DNA of 13,201 bases from Candidatus Segatella albertsiae (GTDB lineage: Bacteria; Bacteroidota; Bacteroidia; Bacteroidales; Bacteroidaceae), in contig DKCU01000070.1 in the NCBI GenBank assembly GCA_002451555.1, forward strand, positions 1-13,201, written 5' to 3'. Positions within the stretch are counted from its first letter, which is position 1, and the number at the start of each line of letters is the position of its first letter. A program made the translations under genes and the position numbers. Below are positions 6,718 to 13,043 of this stretch, piece by piece. The notes beneath the pieces were generated by a model. It was given only the letters and a program-made list of their open reading frames with translations, made no database searches and was not told where the DNA came from.

Positions 6718-7257
6718 ATGACAATAGATGACAAGACAATCATTCAAGCGATTCGGGAGAAATCCGAAGCGGGCTTTCGGCTCTTGATGCAGAAATACAA
6801 GCAACCGATATACTGGCACATCCGCCGATTGGTAGTTGCTCACGATGACGCACAGGATGCCACGCAGGAAGCCTTCATACGCATATTCAAGTCCTTCGAC
6901 AAGTTCCGGGACGAGAATTCCTTCCGTGGTTGGATTTTCCGAATAGCGACCAACGAGGCACTTCGACTGATAGATTCTCGTCGGCAAGAGAATGTTTCGC
7001 TGGAGGCTGACAACAATGGAGCCAATCGCATCATGGCAGAAAACTACGTGGATTACACCGATGTGGAAGCCGTAAAACTGCAAAAGGCCATCCAATCCCT
7101 GCCGCCCAAGCAGCAAGCAGCATTCAACCTCCGTTATTACGATGAACTCAGTTATGAAGAGATAGCGGAAGCCACCGGTTCCACAGCATCTTCCATTAAG
7201 ATGAGTTACCACATTGCCAAGGAGAAGATTATCAAATACATGAACTCGAATGACTAA
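6718..7257 (+). CDS. ECF-type RNA polymerase sigma factor
   Basis: 179 residues, the normal size for an extracytoplasmic-function sigma factor. Region 2 (about 15-92) contains DDAQDATQEAFIRIFKS, SFRGWIFRIATN and an RR-containing end. Region 4 (about 118-176) contains LPPKQQAAFNLRYYDELSYEEIAEATG and a helix-turn-helix. It directs RNA polymerase to a specific promoter set, usually in answer to envelope signals. AAGG at 6705-6708 precedes the ATG at 6718. The next two genes, a one-membrane-segment protein and an LTxxQ periplasmic protein, follow within 51 and 41 bp and read as an operon. No zinc-finger anti-sigma is present; the next gene probably fills that role. Confidence 0.93.
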   Translation: MTIDDKTIIQAIREKSEAGFRLLMQKYKQPIYWHIRRLVVAHDDAQDATQEAFIRIFKSFDKFRDENSFRGWIFRIATNEALRLIDSRRQENVSLEADNNGANRIMAENYVDYTDVEAVKLQKAIQSLPPKQQAAFNLRYYDELSYEEIAEATGSTASSIKMSYHIAKEKIIKYMNSND

Positions 7258-7308
7258 GAAGACAGCCATTACGATTTCAGATTTCAAACGATTTAAAAGA
7301 TTAAAAAC

Positions 7309-7656
7309 ATGAACAACGAATTTGATTTCGATAAAATCGGCAAACGAATGCCTTACGATACCCCTGATGGATTCTTCGACAAGCTCGAAGATGACATTTG
7401 GAACAAGGTCAAGGACGATTACCTAGAAAAAGAAAACAACGAGAAGCCTCGTAAGCCTGCCAAGTTACGCCTCCTCATCCGAAGCGTCATCGCCGTTGCC
7501 GCAGCAGTAGCCATTGGATTCATCATCAACTTGAGCTTCTTCAAGCCAAGTCCTACAACCCTCAACGACGTAGATCAAGCCTTCAGCCAGCTCACCACTG
7601 CCGACCAGGCTTACTTGATGAGCGTCTATCAAGATGATGTCTTTATCAATGAATAA
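7309..7656 (+). CDS. Putative one-TM anti-sigma factor (MPYxxPxGFF family)
   Basis: 115 residues. The cytosolic N-terminus carries GKRMPYDTPDGFFDKLEDDIW (motif core 13-23), a pattern that recurs in Bacteroidetes proteins encoded next to ECF sigma factors. One membrane helix (about 54-77) follows a basic stop (KPRKPAKLR), then a short acidic outer tail (78-115). A sigma-binding cytosolic part, one membrane pass and an outer sensor tail fit an anti-sigma factor, but no HxxxCxxC zinc motif is present. It sits between the sigma gene and the Spy/CpxP-like gene in the same operon. The anti-sigma role is inferred from context. Confidence 0.75.
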   Translation: MNNEFDFDKIGKRMPYDTPDGFFDKLEDDIWNKVKDDYLEKENNEKPRKPAKLRLLIRSVIAVAAAVAIGFIINLSFFKPSPTTLNDVDQAFSQLTTADQAYLMSVYQDDVFINE

Positions 7657-7697
7657 GAGATTATAAACAAAAAGTTGAATTTCAAAAACTTACAGTT

Positions 7698-8192
7698 ATG
7701 AAACATATCATTAGAACTTTCGTTATCGCAATCATGATGATTGCATCTTGTGCCACCGCATTCGCACAACAGTATTCCAACTTCCAGCGTCCCAACCAGA
7801 AGCAGCGCATCTCTCGTGAGCAACTTGCCGAGGTTCAGGCCAAGCACATCGCCCAAGAATTGGCTTTCAGCGATGCCGTCACCGAGAAGTTTATCAAGAC
7901 CTACTGCAACTATCAGAAGGAAATCTGGGCATTGGGACCTCGCATCAAGCCTAACAAGCAAGGCATGAGCGAGCAGGAGAACGAGGAGCAAATCAAGCAA
8001 CGCTTTGCCAGAAGCGAGAAGATTCTCAATATCCGTCAGAAATACTACAAGGAATATTCCAAGTTCCTCACCCAAGCCCAGATAGAGAAAGTTTATGAGC
8101 AAGAAAGAAAGATGATGAAGCGCCTTGCCCAAAGAGGTCAAGGACAACGTGGAAAAGGTCAGCGCAGACCAGCGCCTCGCAACGCAAACTAA
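7698..8192 (+). CDS. Spy/CpxP-like periplasmic LTxxQ protein
   Basis: 164 residues. A signal peptide (1-24, ending AFAQ) is followed by an almost entirely helical, charged body with one LTQAQ motif (124-128) near its end, as in Spy/CpxP-type periplasmic chaperone-like proteins. The tail (145-164) is rich in Gly, Gln, Arg and Pro. Proteins of this form often follow ECF sigma and anti-sigma genes in Bacteroidetes, and may help sense or buffer misfolded envelope proteins. It is the last gene of the operon, ending 63 bp before a strong terminator. The family call rests on layout and motif only; close relatives could be annotated as hypothetical. Confidence 0.75.
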   Translation: MKHIIRTFVIAIMMIASCATAFAQQYSNFQRPNQKQRISREQLAEVQAKHIAQELAFSDAVTEKFIKTYCNYQKEIWALGPRIKPNKQGMSEQENEEQIKQRFARSEKILNIRQKYYKEYSKFLTQAQIEKVYEQERKMMKRLAQRGQGQRGKGQRRPAPRNAN

Positions 8193-8255
8193 CAATTAGC
8201 CATGCAGTATGACTTTTTTCATATAGTAAAACTAACTCTTTTCATACATCAAAAA

Positions 8256-8304
8256 GACTCGTTCTTGAATCAGCATCACTTCGATGTAGATTCAAGGACG
8301 AGTC
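8256..8304 (+). terminator. Strong hairpin terminator of the sigma operon
   Basis: Two 16-bp arms (8256-8271 and 8289-8304) pair with one G-U wobble around a 17-nt loop. AAAAA precedes the stem and GCTTTATTT follows, so it could stop transcription from both sides. It separates the ECF operon from the sigma-macro gene. Confidence 0.8.
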
Positions 8305-8360
8305 GCTTTATTTCCACAACAAAGCAAAAAAATCCCTATTATTTTTCGAAGCCAACTTAA

Positions 8361-8405
8361 TTTTTCTCCACATTTTTCTTATAATATATATAAGGTGGAG
8401 AAAAA
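8361..8405. promoter_or_regulatory. Bulged inverted repeat upstream of the sigma-macro promoter
   Basis: Outer arms TTTTTCTCCAC (8361-8371) and GTGGAGAAAAA (8395-8405) are perfect. Inner arms CTTATA (8378-8383) and TATAAG (8389-8394) are also perfect with a 5-nt loop. A 6-nt bulge lies on the left side only. It ends 37 bp before the -7 box. It could be an operator or a second, weak terminator. Confidence 0.45.
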
Positions 8406-8442
8406 GTAGGCGGCAACAAGCCCTTTTCTCACAGAAAAAGTT

Positions 8443-8450
8443 TATATTTG
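8443..8450 (+). promoter_or_regulatory. -7 box for the sigma-macro gene
   Basis: TATATTTG matches the Bacteroidetes -7 consensus TAnnTTTG. No good -33 TTTG lies at the usual distance, so an activator may be needed or the box may be chance. The expected transcript start is near 8456, giving a leader of about 95 nt. Confidence 0.45.
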
Positions 8451-8528
8451 CAGAAGAAAAGCTGCACTCGGCAATTTGAAAACAAGCTTTCATTGCACTC
8501 ATTTGCAGTTTCTTTGCAGAAGAATTTA

Positions 8529-8546
8529 TCAATATCGTAATATTGA
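8529..8546 (+). promoter_or_regulatory. Dyad next to the start codon of the sigma-macro gene
   Basis: Perfect 7-bp arms TCAATAT and ATATTGA with loop CGTA end 5 nt before the ATG at 8552. As RNA the hairpin would cover part of the ribosome landing site; as DNA it could be an autoregulatory operator. It also covers a TTG at 8543, making that an unlikely start. Confidence 0.4.
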
Positions 8547-8551
8547 AAGAT

Positions 8552-9667
8552 ATGAAGAAAGAAAAGGAATCATCAGAGGAGATGAAGACATCGAAGAAAG
8601 CAAACACCAAGAAGAAGCAGGAACTATCAGCCTTATCAGACGATGAGATTCTGCAAGGTTTCAAGGATTGCGACTCAAAAATCGTGAGGGAGTATTTCTA
8701 TGGATACTGCCGTGTGGCTTATTGTATCTACGATAAGCGATACGACCTGCGATACAAGCCTGGCATGGACTTCTTCTCTTTGGTCCATGAATACTTCCTT
8801 TACCTCAGCACCCATCGCTTCAAGCCATTGGAGGACAGGAAGCCCAATATGTCTTTGAAGACTTGGATGGTGAATGGTTTCCGCTTTCTGCTCTTGGATA
8901 AGTTGAAGGAAGTGGTGAAGGAGCATCGCTTCGAGAGTTTCGAGGCGAAACAGGAAAACAAGAAGATGCTGTTCGACGTGACCGACAGCCAGTTTGAGCA
9001 AGAGCTTTATCACACGATAGAGGACATCGGCAATCTCTACTATGGCAGGGACAGCAAGAATGCCATCATCCTCAAGATGCTCTACATCGAGGGGTTCAAG
9101 GGCAAGGATGTCGCCGAGCAGTTGGGCATGACAGCCTCAGCCGTCACTCAGCGATGCCAGAAGATGATGCATGATGTGGTGATTCCGTATTTCAAGAGAT
9201 ACTTCAACTTTTCAGATTACATGAGCTATGTGTCTGTTTGCAAAGAACAGGGTCCGCAGTTTGCTTTAAACAAAGAAATGAAGCCTGGAAGGATTACTCC
9301 TCAATGGATAGAGCATCTGAAGGAGAACGAGACATTTGTATTTGGCAGCAACTTGGCTGGCATGCATGGCGGAGGTGCCGCTCGCACTGCCCGATTGCAC
9401 TTCGGTGCCATTATGGGAAAGGGCGTTGGCTTGCAAGGTCAGAGCTACGCCATCCCTACGATGCAGGGCGGAGTCGATACCATTCGTCCATACGTGGATG
9501 ACTTCATCTTCTATGCCAAGTCTCATCCTAATCAGCATTTCCTCGTCACCCCAATCGGTTGTGGCATCGCCGGCTTCGACCCAGAGGACATCGCCCCATT
9601 GTTTGAGGAGGCAAAGGAAGTCAAGAACATCAGCCTGCCAGAGAGTTTCTGGGAGGTGATAGAATAA
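8552..9667 (+). CDS. Sigma-70-like protein fused to a macro-like (A1S_2505-type) domain
   Basis: 371 residues from the ATG at 8552 (an in-frame TTG at 8543 is possible but less likely). A Lys/Glu-rich N-terminus (1-27) precedes a sigma-70-like part: a region-2-like block (about 28-125, with DDEILQGFKDCDSKIVREYF and SLKTWMVNGFRFLLLDKL) and a region-4-like helix-turn-helix (about 165-218, with GKDVAEQLGMTASAVTQR). The C-terminal 120 residues match the macro-like A1S_2505 phage protein type: VFGSNLAGMHGGGAA (263-277), GLQGQSYAIPT (293-303) and IGCGIAGF (335-342). Macro domains bind or hydrolyse ADP-ribose compounds. The ARH gene lies 72 bp downstream. A DNA-binding factor gated by an ADP-ribose ligand is an inference. 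The reading frame is continuous across the junction. Confidence 0.82.
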   Translation: MKKEKESSEEMKTSKKANTKKKQELSALSDDEILQGFKDCDSKIVREYFYGYCRVAYCIYDKRYDLRYKPGMDFFSLVHEYFLYLSTHRFKPLEDRKPNMSLKTWMVNGFRFLLLDKLKEVVKEHRFESFEAKQENKKMLFDVTDSQFEQELYHTIEDIGNLYYGRDSKNAIILKMLYIEGFKGKDVAEQLGMTASAVTQRCQKMMHDVVIPYFKRYFNFSDYMSYVSVCKEQGPQFALNKEMKPGRITPQWIEHLKENETFVFGSNLAGMHGGGAARTARLHFGAIMGKGVGLQGQSYAIPTMQGGVDTIRPYVDDFIFYAKSHPNQHFLVTPIGCGIAGFDPEDIAPLFEEAKEVKNISLPESFWEVIE

Positions 9668-9739
9668 GTATTTCAAGTTTCTGAAGTTGAATAATTATCA
9701 AGTTTTAATTGTGGCGTAGTTTAGAAATAAAAAGAAATT

Positions 9740-10534
9740 ATGTTAGGAGCAATTATAGGTGACATTGTTGGCTCGAAGTATGAGTTCAACAATACATTCG
9801 ATTACAACTTTGAGATGTTCGGCGAGGGATGCGACTTCACCGACGATACGATTTGCACAGTAGCGATAGCCGATGCGGTATTGAACAAGCGAAGTTATCA
9901 GGAAAGCTTACAGGATTGGTGTCGCCGCTATCCCAATCCCAAGGGAGCATACGGCGGAAGATTCGCCGCATGGGTTCACTCCGACAATCCCCAGCCATAC
10001 AACAGTTTTGGCAATGGTTCGGCGATGCGAGTTTCTCCTGTCGCTTGGCTCTTCAATTACTTATCCCAAGTCTTGAAAGAGGCAGAGAAGACAGCCCTCC
10101 CAACCCACAACCATCCCGAAGGAATCAAGGGGGCGAAAGCCGTAGCTCATGCCATCTGGCACTTCCGCAAAGCAAAGGACGAAAAATTACCAAAAGACGA
10201 GGCTATGGAAGGATTCAAGAAGATAGCACAAAGCTACTACGAAGATTTCGACACCAGAGATTATCCCAAAGGAGTATTCGACGAGACCTGCATGGATGCC
10301 GTTCCCCTATCCCTCAGCCTCATCTCCAAGTCGAAGAGTTTCGAGGATGCCATCCGCTTGGCGGTATCCCATGGTGGTGATAGCGACACCATCGGAGCCA
10401 TCGTCGGAAGTATCGCCGAGGCACGCTTCGGGATACCACAAGATATAAAGGACAAGGCGATGGATTACCTTTCGAAAGACATGACACAACTATATACACA
10501 ATTCGAAGAGAAAAGAAAAATAAAATCGAAATAA
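9740..10534 (+). CDS. ADP-ribosylglycohydrolase (ARH/DraG family)
   Basis: 264 residues, typical for the family, which removes ADP-ribose from proteins or small molecules using two Mg ions. Visible family motifs are GAIIGDIVGS (3-12), the metal-binding TDDT (34-37), the HNHPEG loop (123-128) and the C-terminal GGDSDTIGAI (212-221) with Asp214, Asp216 and Thr217 as metal ligands. All key residues are present, so an active hydrolase is likely. No signal peptide is seen, so it is cytosolic. It is probably co-transcribed with the sigma-macro gene 72 bp upstream. A new promoter starts right at its stop codon. Next to an ART-fold gene, it is a candidate antitoxin or eraser; this last point is inference. 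Confidence 0.93.
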   Translation: MLGAIIGDIVGSKYEFNNTFDYNFEMFGEGCDFTDDTICTVAIADAVLNKRSYQESLQDWCRRYPNPKGAYGGRFAAWVHSDNPQPYNSFGNGSAMRVSPVAWLFNYLSQVLKEAEKTALPTHNHPEGIKGAKAVAHAIWHFRKAKDEKLPKDEAMEGFKKIAQSYYEDFDTRDYPKGVFDETCMDAVPLSLSLISKSKSFEDAIRLAVSHGGDSDTIGAIVGSIAEARFGIPQDIKDKAMDYLSKDMTQLYTQFEEKRKIKSK

Positions 10535-10566
10535 TTTGGTGTTATCAAAGAAAAGTTATAATTTTG
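10535..10566 (+). promoter_or_regulatory. Near-consensus promoter of the DUF3791-DUF3990-Fic operon
   Basis: A TTTG -33 box (10535-10538), a 20-bp spacer and a TAATTTTG -7 box (10559-10566) fit the Bacteroidetes consensus exactly. The -33 box begins one base after the stop codon of the ARH gene. The expected start is near 10573, about 20 nt before the ATG at 10594. Confidence 0.8.
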
Positions 10567-10593
10567 CCAACATAATTAAAATTTGATAAGATT

Positions 10594-10809
10594 ATGCAAG
10601 AATATCAATTAGACTTCATAACATATTGCGTGGGGAACTTAGCCGATCGTTTAAATATGAGCGCTAGTCAAGTATACAAGATGCTTCGCTCATCAAATAT
10701 TTTAAATGGCTATATCATACCATGCTATGATGTACTCCACACATTCAACAAGGAATATATTATGGAAGATTTGATAACTATGTTAAAGAAAAAAGGAGCA
10801 TTGGCATGA
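10594..10809 (+). CDS. DUF3791 family small protein
   Basis: 71 residues. The pattern LDFITYCVGNLADRL, then the helix-turn-helix-like MSASQVYKMLRSSNI, then YIIPCYDVLHTF and KEYIMEDLI is that of DUF3791, a family of small proteins usually encoded beside DUF3990 genes. It is a possible DNA-binding or partner/antitoxin protein; its biochemical role is not known to me. Its stop overlaps the next start by 4 bp (ATGA at 10806-10809), showing tight coupling with the DUF3990 gene. It is first in the operon, under a near-consensus promoter. Confidence 0.85.
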   Translation: MQEYQLDFITYCVGNLADRLNMSASQVYKMLRSSNILNGYIIPCYDVLHTFNKEYIMEDLITMLKKKGALA

Positions 10810-11282
10810 AGGTATTTCACGCTTCAAAATATATCATCGAATCACCAGATGTCAAGCATTCTCGTGACTTATTGGATTTCGGCAAGGGATTTTATCTAAC
10901 TTCACTTATCGAACAAGCGAAGAAATACGCTCAACGCTTTTTATTCCAAGGGGACAAAGCATATCTTAATCAATATATTTTAGACGAAGAAATAAGACAG
11001 GAATATAAAATAAAAGAGTTTGCCAGTTACAACGAAGAATGGCTGGATTTTGTTTCTTTATGCCGTCTTGGCAAACAAACAGAAAAATATGATTTGGTTG
11101 CAGGAGGCATCGCCGATGACAAAGTCTTCAATACCGTTGATCTATATTTCTCAGGAAATATCAGCAAGGAAGAAGCATTGAAACGTTTGAAATTCATTCA
11201 CCCCAATCACCAAATTTGTATTCTCAATCAAGAGATACTAGACAAGCATTTACATTTTTTGAAAGTGGATGAAATAAAATAA
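10806..11282 (+). CDS. DUF3990 protein, ADP-ribosyltransferase-fold candidate toxin
   Basis: 158 residues. VFHAS (3-7) with His5, then LDFGKGFYLT (23-32) with Tyr30, match the family's first two blocks, analogous to the H and Y elements of H-Y-[EDQ] ADP-ribosyltransferases. Further blocks are YDLVAGGIADD (95-105) and HPNHQICILNQEIL (132-145), where Gln136 or Glu143 might serve as the third element. Comparative studies place DUF3990 in the ART superfamily; activity of this protein is unproven. It is sandwiched between two small DUF3791-type genes, overlapping the first by 4 bp and followed by the second after 13 bp, in a toxin-antitoxin-like layout. The gene is visibly AT-richer than the ARH gene before it, which hints at transfer. 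Confidence 0.83.
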   Translation: MKVFHASKYIIESPDVKHSRDLLDFGKGFYLTSLIEQAKKYAQRFLFQGDKAYLNQYILDEEIRQEYKIKEFASYNEEWLDFVSLCRLGKQTEKYDLVAGGIADDKVFNTVDLYFSGNISKEEALKRLKFIHPNHQICILNQEILDKHLHFLKVDEIK

Positions 11283-11295
11283 AAAGGTTACAATT

Positions 11296-11517
11296 ATGGA
11301 AGCAAACAAGACTATACTCCAAATGAAATATGCTCGCATCGTACCGATTTTTGCCAAACAAGTTCACATTTCTTTAGAAGATGCTTTAGATTTTTTCTAC
11401 AATTCCTCCATCTATCGCATGATGAGCAAAGGCATCGCTGATATGCATTGCCGAAGCGATGGATATTTAGCTGCGCTAGTAAAAGAAGAATGGGAAAAGA
11501 ATCACAAAGTAGCATAA
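11296..11517 (+). CDS. Second DUF3791-like small protein
   Basis: 73 residues. The pattern LQMKYARIVPIFAKQVHISLEDALDFFYNS, then GIADMHCRSDGYLA (46-59), is the other small-protein type that accompanies DUF3990 genes, often also annotated DUF3791. It is not a close copy of the first small protein. No signal or membrane segment is seen. The gene lies 13 bp after the DUF3990 gene and 15 bp before the Fic gene, in one operon. A role as binding partner or neutraliser of the DUF3990 protein is inference from context. Confidence 0.75.
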   Translation: MEANKTILQMKYARIVPIFAKQVHISLEDALDFFYNSSIYRMMSKGIADMHCRSDGYLAALVKEEWEKNHKVA

Positions 11518-11532
11518 TTCAATTTACAAAAC

Positions 11533-12288
11533 ATGGTAGGAACGAACAAACATATATTTAACACCACACAATTAGCAAAGGCTGAGGATATTTTGTCTAA
11601 CCCTCTGTCCAAGTTGTCGAGCCTTTCCTCTTCCGAGTTAAGAAACCTTGCTGTGGTGTGGTGTTACTATTCCGGAAAGATAGAAGGAAACACTTATACT
11701 TACGTGGAAACAGAGACACTCTTAAAGGATGGAATCACCCCAGAAAAGCGATATGAAGATGCTAAGATGCTCAAAAATCTTCACAACACTTTTGTTGGAG
11801 AAATGGAGTATATCAACAAAGGCAAGAACCAAGAAATCATAGACGAGCGCACGCTTTTCCGCATTCACTCCACCATCAGCGACGGCTTAGTATCAACCGA
11901 GGAACGAGGGCAATTAAGAAATCGTCCGGTTCGCATTAGTGGTACAGAGTACATTCCACCAAAGAGCAAGGAAGACATTATGCAACAATTAGGAATTATC
12001 CTTTTTGAGCAAGAGCAATATGCCAATCCATTGGAGCGAGCCGTCTTCTTGCATTGCAACATTGCCCGAATTCAACCATTCATCGATGGTAACAAGCGAA
12101 CCTCTCGAATGGTGGAAAGTATTGTGATGATGAACAACGACCTCATCCCCATCTACTCCGCCAAAGACGCAGACATCTTACACTATCGTAGAGGCTTGAT
12201 AGCTTTCTATGAGACTGGAGATTACACTCAATATGCCGATTACTTCTTGGACAGACAGTTGGAAAGATTGAAGGAAGTGGAAATATAA
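11533..12288 (+). CDS. Fic family protein with Gln in place of the catalytic His
   Basis: 251 residues. Fic proteins transfer AMP or related groups from nucleotides to target proteins, using the motif HPFx[DE]GNxRxxR. Here the motif reads QPFIDGNKRTSR (181-192): Asp185, Gly186, Asn187 and the two Arg are kept, but the catalytic His is Gln (codon CAA). The N-terminal inhibitory helix motif [ST]xxxE[GN] is intact as SGKIEG (47-52), so this is a class II, self-inhibited form. YIPP (140-143) marks the target-binding flap. Loss of the His predicts no ordinary AMPylation; it may be inactive, a decoy or use different chemistry. It ends the operon, 3 bp before a bidirectional terminator. Confidence 0.88.
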   Translation: MVGTNKHIFNTTQLAKAEDILSNPLSKLSSLSSSELRNLAVVWCYYSGKIEGNTYTYVETETLLKDGITPEKRYEDAKMLKNLHNTFVGEMEYINKGKNQEIIDERTLFRIHSTISDGLVSTEERGQLRNRPVRISGTEYIPPKSKEDIMQQLGIILFEQEQYANPLERAVFLHCNIARIQPFIDGNKRTSRMVESIVMMNNDLIPIYSAKDADILHYRRGLIAFYETGDYTQYADYFLDRQLERLKEVEI

Positions 12289-12291
12289 ATT

Positions 12292-12323
12292 AAAAGCAAT
12301 ATGGCAAGAACCATATTGCTTTT
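12292..12323. terminator. Bidirectional terminator between Fic and vWA genes
   Basis: Perfect 13-bp arms (12292-12304 and 12311-12323) flank the 6-nt loop CAAGAA. T-rich runs follow the stem on both strands, so it serves both convergent genes. Confidence 0.88.
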
Positions 12324-12333
12324 TCTATTCATT

Positions 12334-13029
12334 CTATTTCTCCCTAAAATAAGCACCTTCTTCCATAACTTCCCCAGCAGCCCTGCACTTATTATATCTC
12401 TCCCTTGCTCTGTTCTCGCAAGCGAACATTGCCTGGGTGCCCGCCTCATCCTCGGCAAACTGGAGGTGGTTGTCGATGCCCATGTCCATCGCAATGCTCT
12501 TCACATCGAGGTCATCAGTGCCGATGAAAGTAAAGGTCCAGTTCTGCTTCTTGAGTTTCTCGATGAGATTCTTGATCATCTGCAAGCTATATTCCTCGCT
12601 ACAGTTCTCCTCACCGTCCGTGATAATCGTAACCAACACACAGTCGTCCTCCCCAGCCTGAGCATTAATCTTGGCGATACCCATGCCGATGGCATCATAG
12701 AGCGGAGTGGCACCACAAGGGTTGTAATCCTTAGGCTTCAAAGGCTTGGCACGATAGGCACTCACATTGTCATAAAACAGATTCTTGTGGGTACTGTCGA
12801 AGGTGATGAGCGTAACACGCTGCTCCAAATTCTTGTGAGCTTTCTGCATCTTCTGGATGGTGGTCAAAGTCTCGTTGATGCCCACCAAGGCATGACGTTC
12901 GATGATGCTCATACTGCCACTTTCATCCACCACCAAAAGATTGAACACTCGCTTTGCACTTGGCTCAATGATATGTTCCACACCCGTCTTCCCATTTGGC
13001 TTTGCAGCCTGATTTTTGTTTTGTCTCAT
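12334..13029 (-). CDS. von Willebrand factor A (vWA) domain protein
   Basis: 231 residues, all one vWA domain plus a short basic N-terminus (1-25) and helical tail. The complete MIDAS metal site is visible: DESGS (35-39), Thr108 in GATPLYDAI and Asp138 in ITDGEE. Such cytosolic vWA proteins act as metal-dependent protein-binding scaffolds, for example TerY-like proteins in stress and phage-resistance clusters. No signal peptide or membrane segment is seen. An AGGAGA ribosome site (13038-13043) supports the start at 13029. It converges on the Fic operon. Partners may lie beyond the right edge of the window, upstream of this gene. Its link to the ADP-ribose genes is context only. Confidence 0.9.
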   Translation of the reverse strand: MRQNKNQAAKPNGKTGVEHIIEPSAKRVFNLLVVDESGSMSIIERHALVGINETLTTIQKMQKAHKNLEQRVTLITFDSTHKNLFYDNVSAYRAKPLKPKDYNPCGATPLYDAIGMGIAKINAQAGEDDCVLVTIITDGEENCSEEYSLQMIKNLIEKLKKQNWTFTFIGTDDLDVKSIAMDMGIDNHLQFAEDEAGTQAMFACENRARERYNKCRAAGEVMEEGAYFREK

Positions 13030-13037
13030 AACTTGTT

Positions 13038-13043
13038 TCTCCT
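13038..13043 (-). promoter_or_regulatory. Ribosome binding site of the vWA gene
   Basis: AGGAGA on the minus strand lies 8 nt before the ATG at 13029. Strong Shine-Dalgarno sites are uncommon in Bacteroidetes, so it helps fix the start. The rest of 13044-13201 shows no clear -7 box and no gene. Confidence 0.6.

Larger units (their letters stand above)
8305..8551. other. Leader and upstream region of the sigma-macro gene
   Basis: Between the terminator and the next ATG. It contains a bulged inverted repeat (8361-8405), a -7 box (8443-8450), an untranslated leader of about 95 nt with three TTTGCAG copies and two TGCACTC copies, and a small dyad next to the start codon (8529-8546). No separate gene is recognised. 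Confidence 0.55.

Noticed and set aside
7629..8195. 188-residue minus-strand Leu-rich open frame opposite the Spy/CpxP-like gene
   Set aside because: The Leu-rich sequence is the complement of Gln/Lys-rich helix codons, and the plus frame is in an operon with a signal peptide.
8543..8551. TTG start for the sigma-macro gene
   Set aside because: It lies inside a dyad next to the ATG at 8552 and adds only three residues; ATG is the simpler choice.
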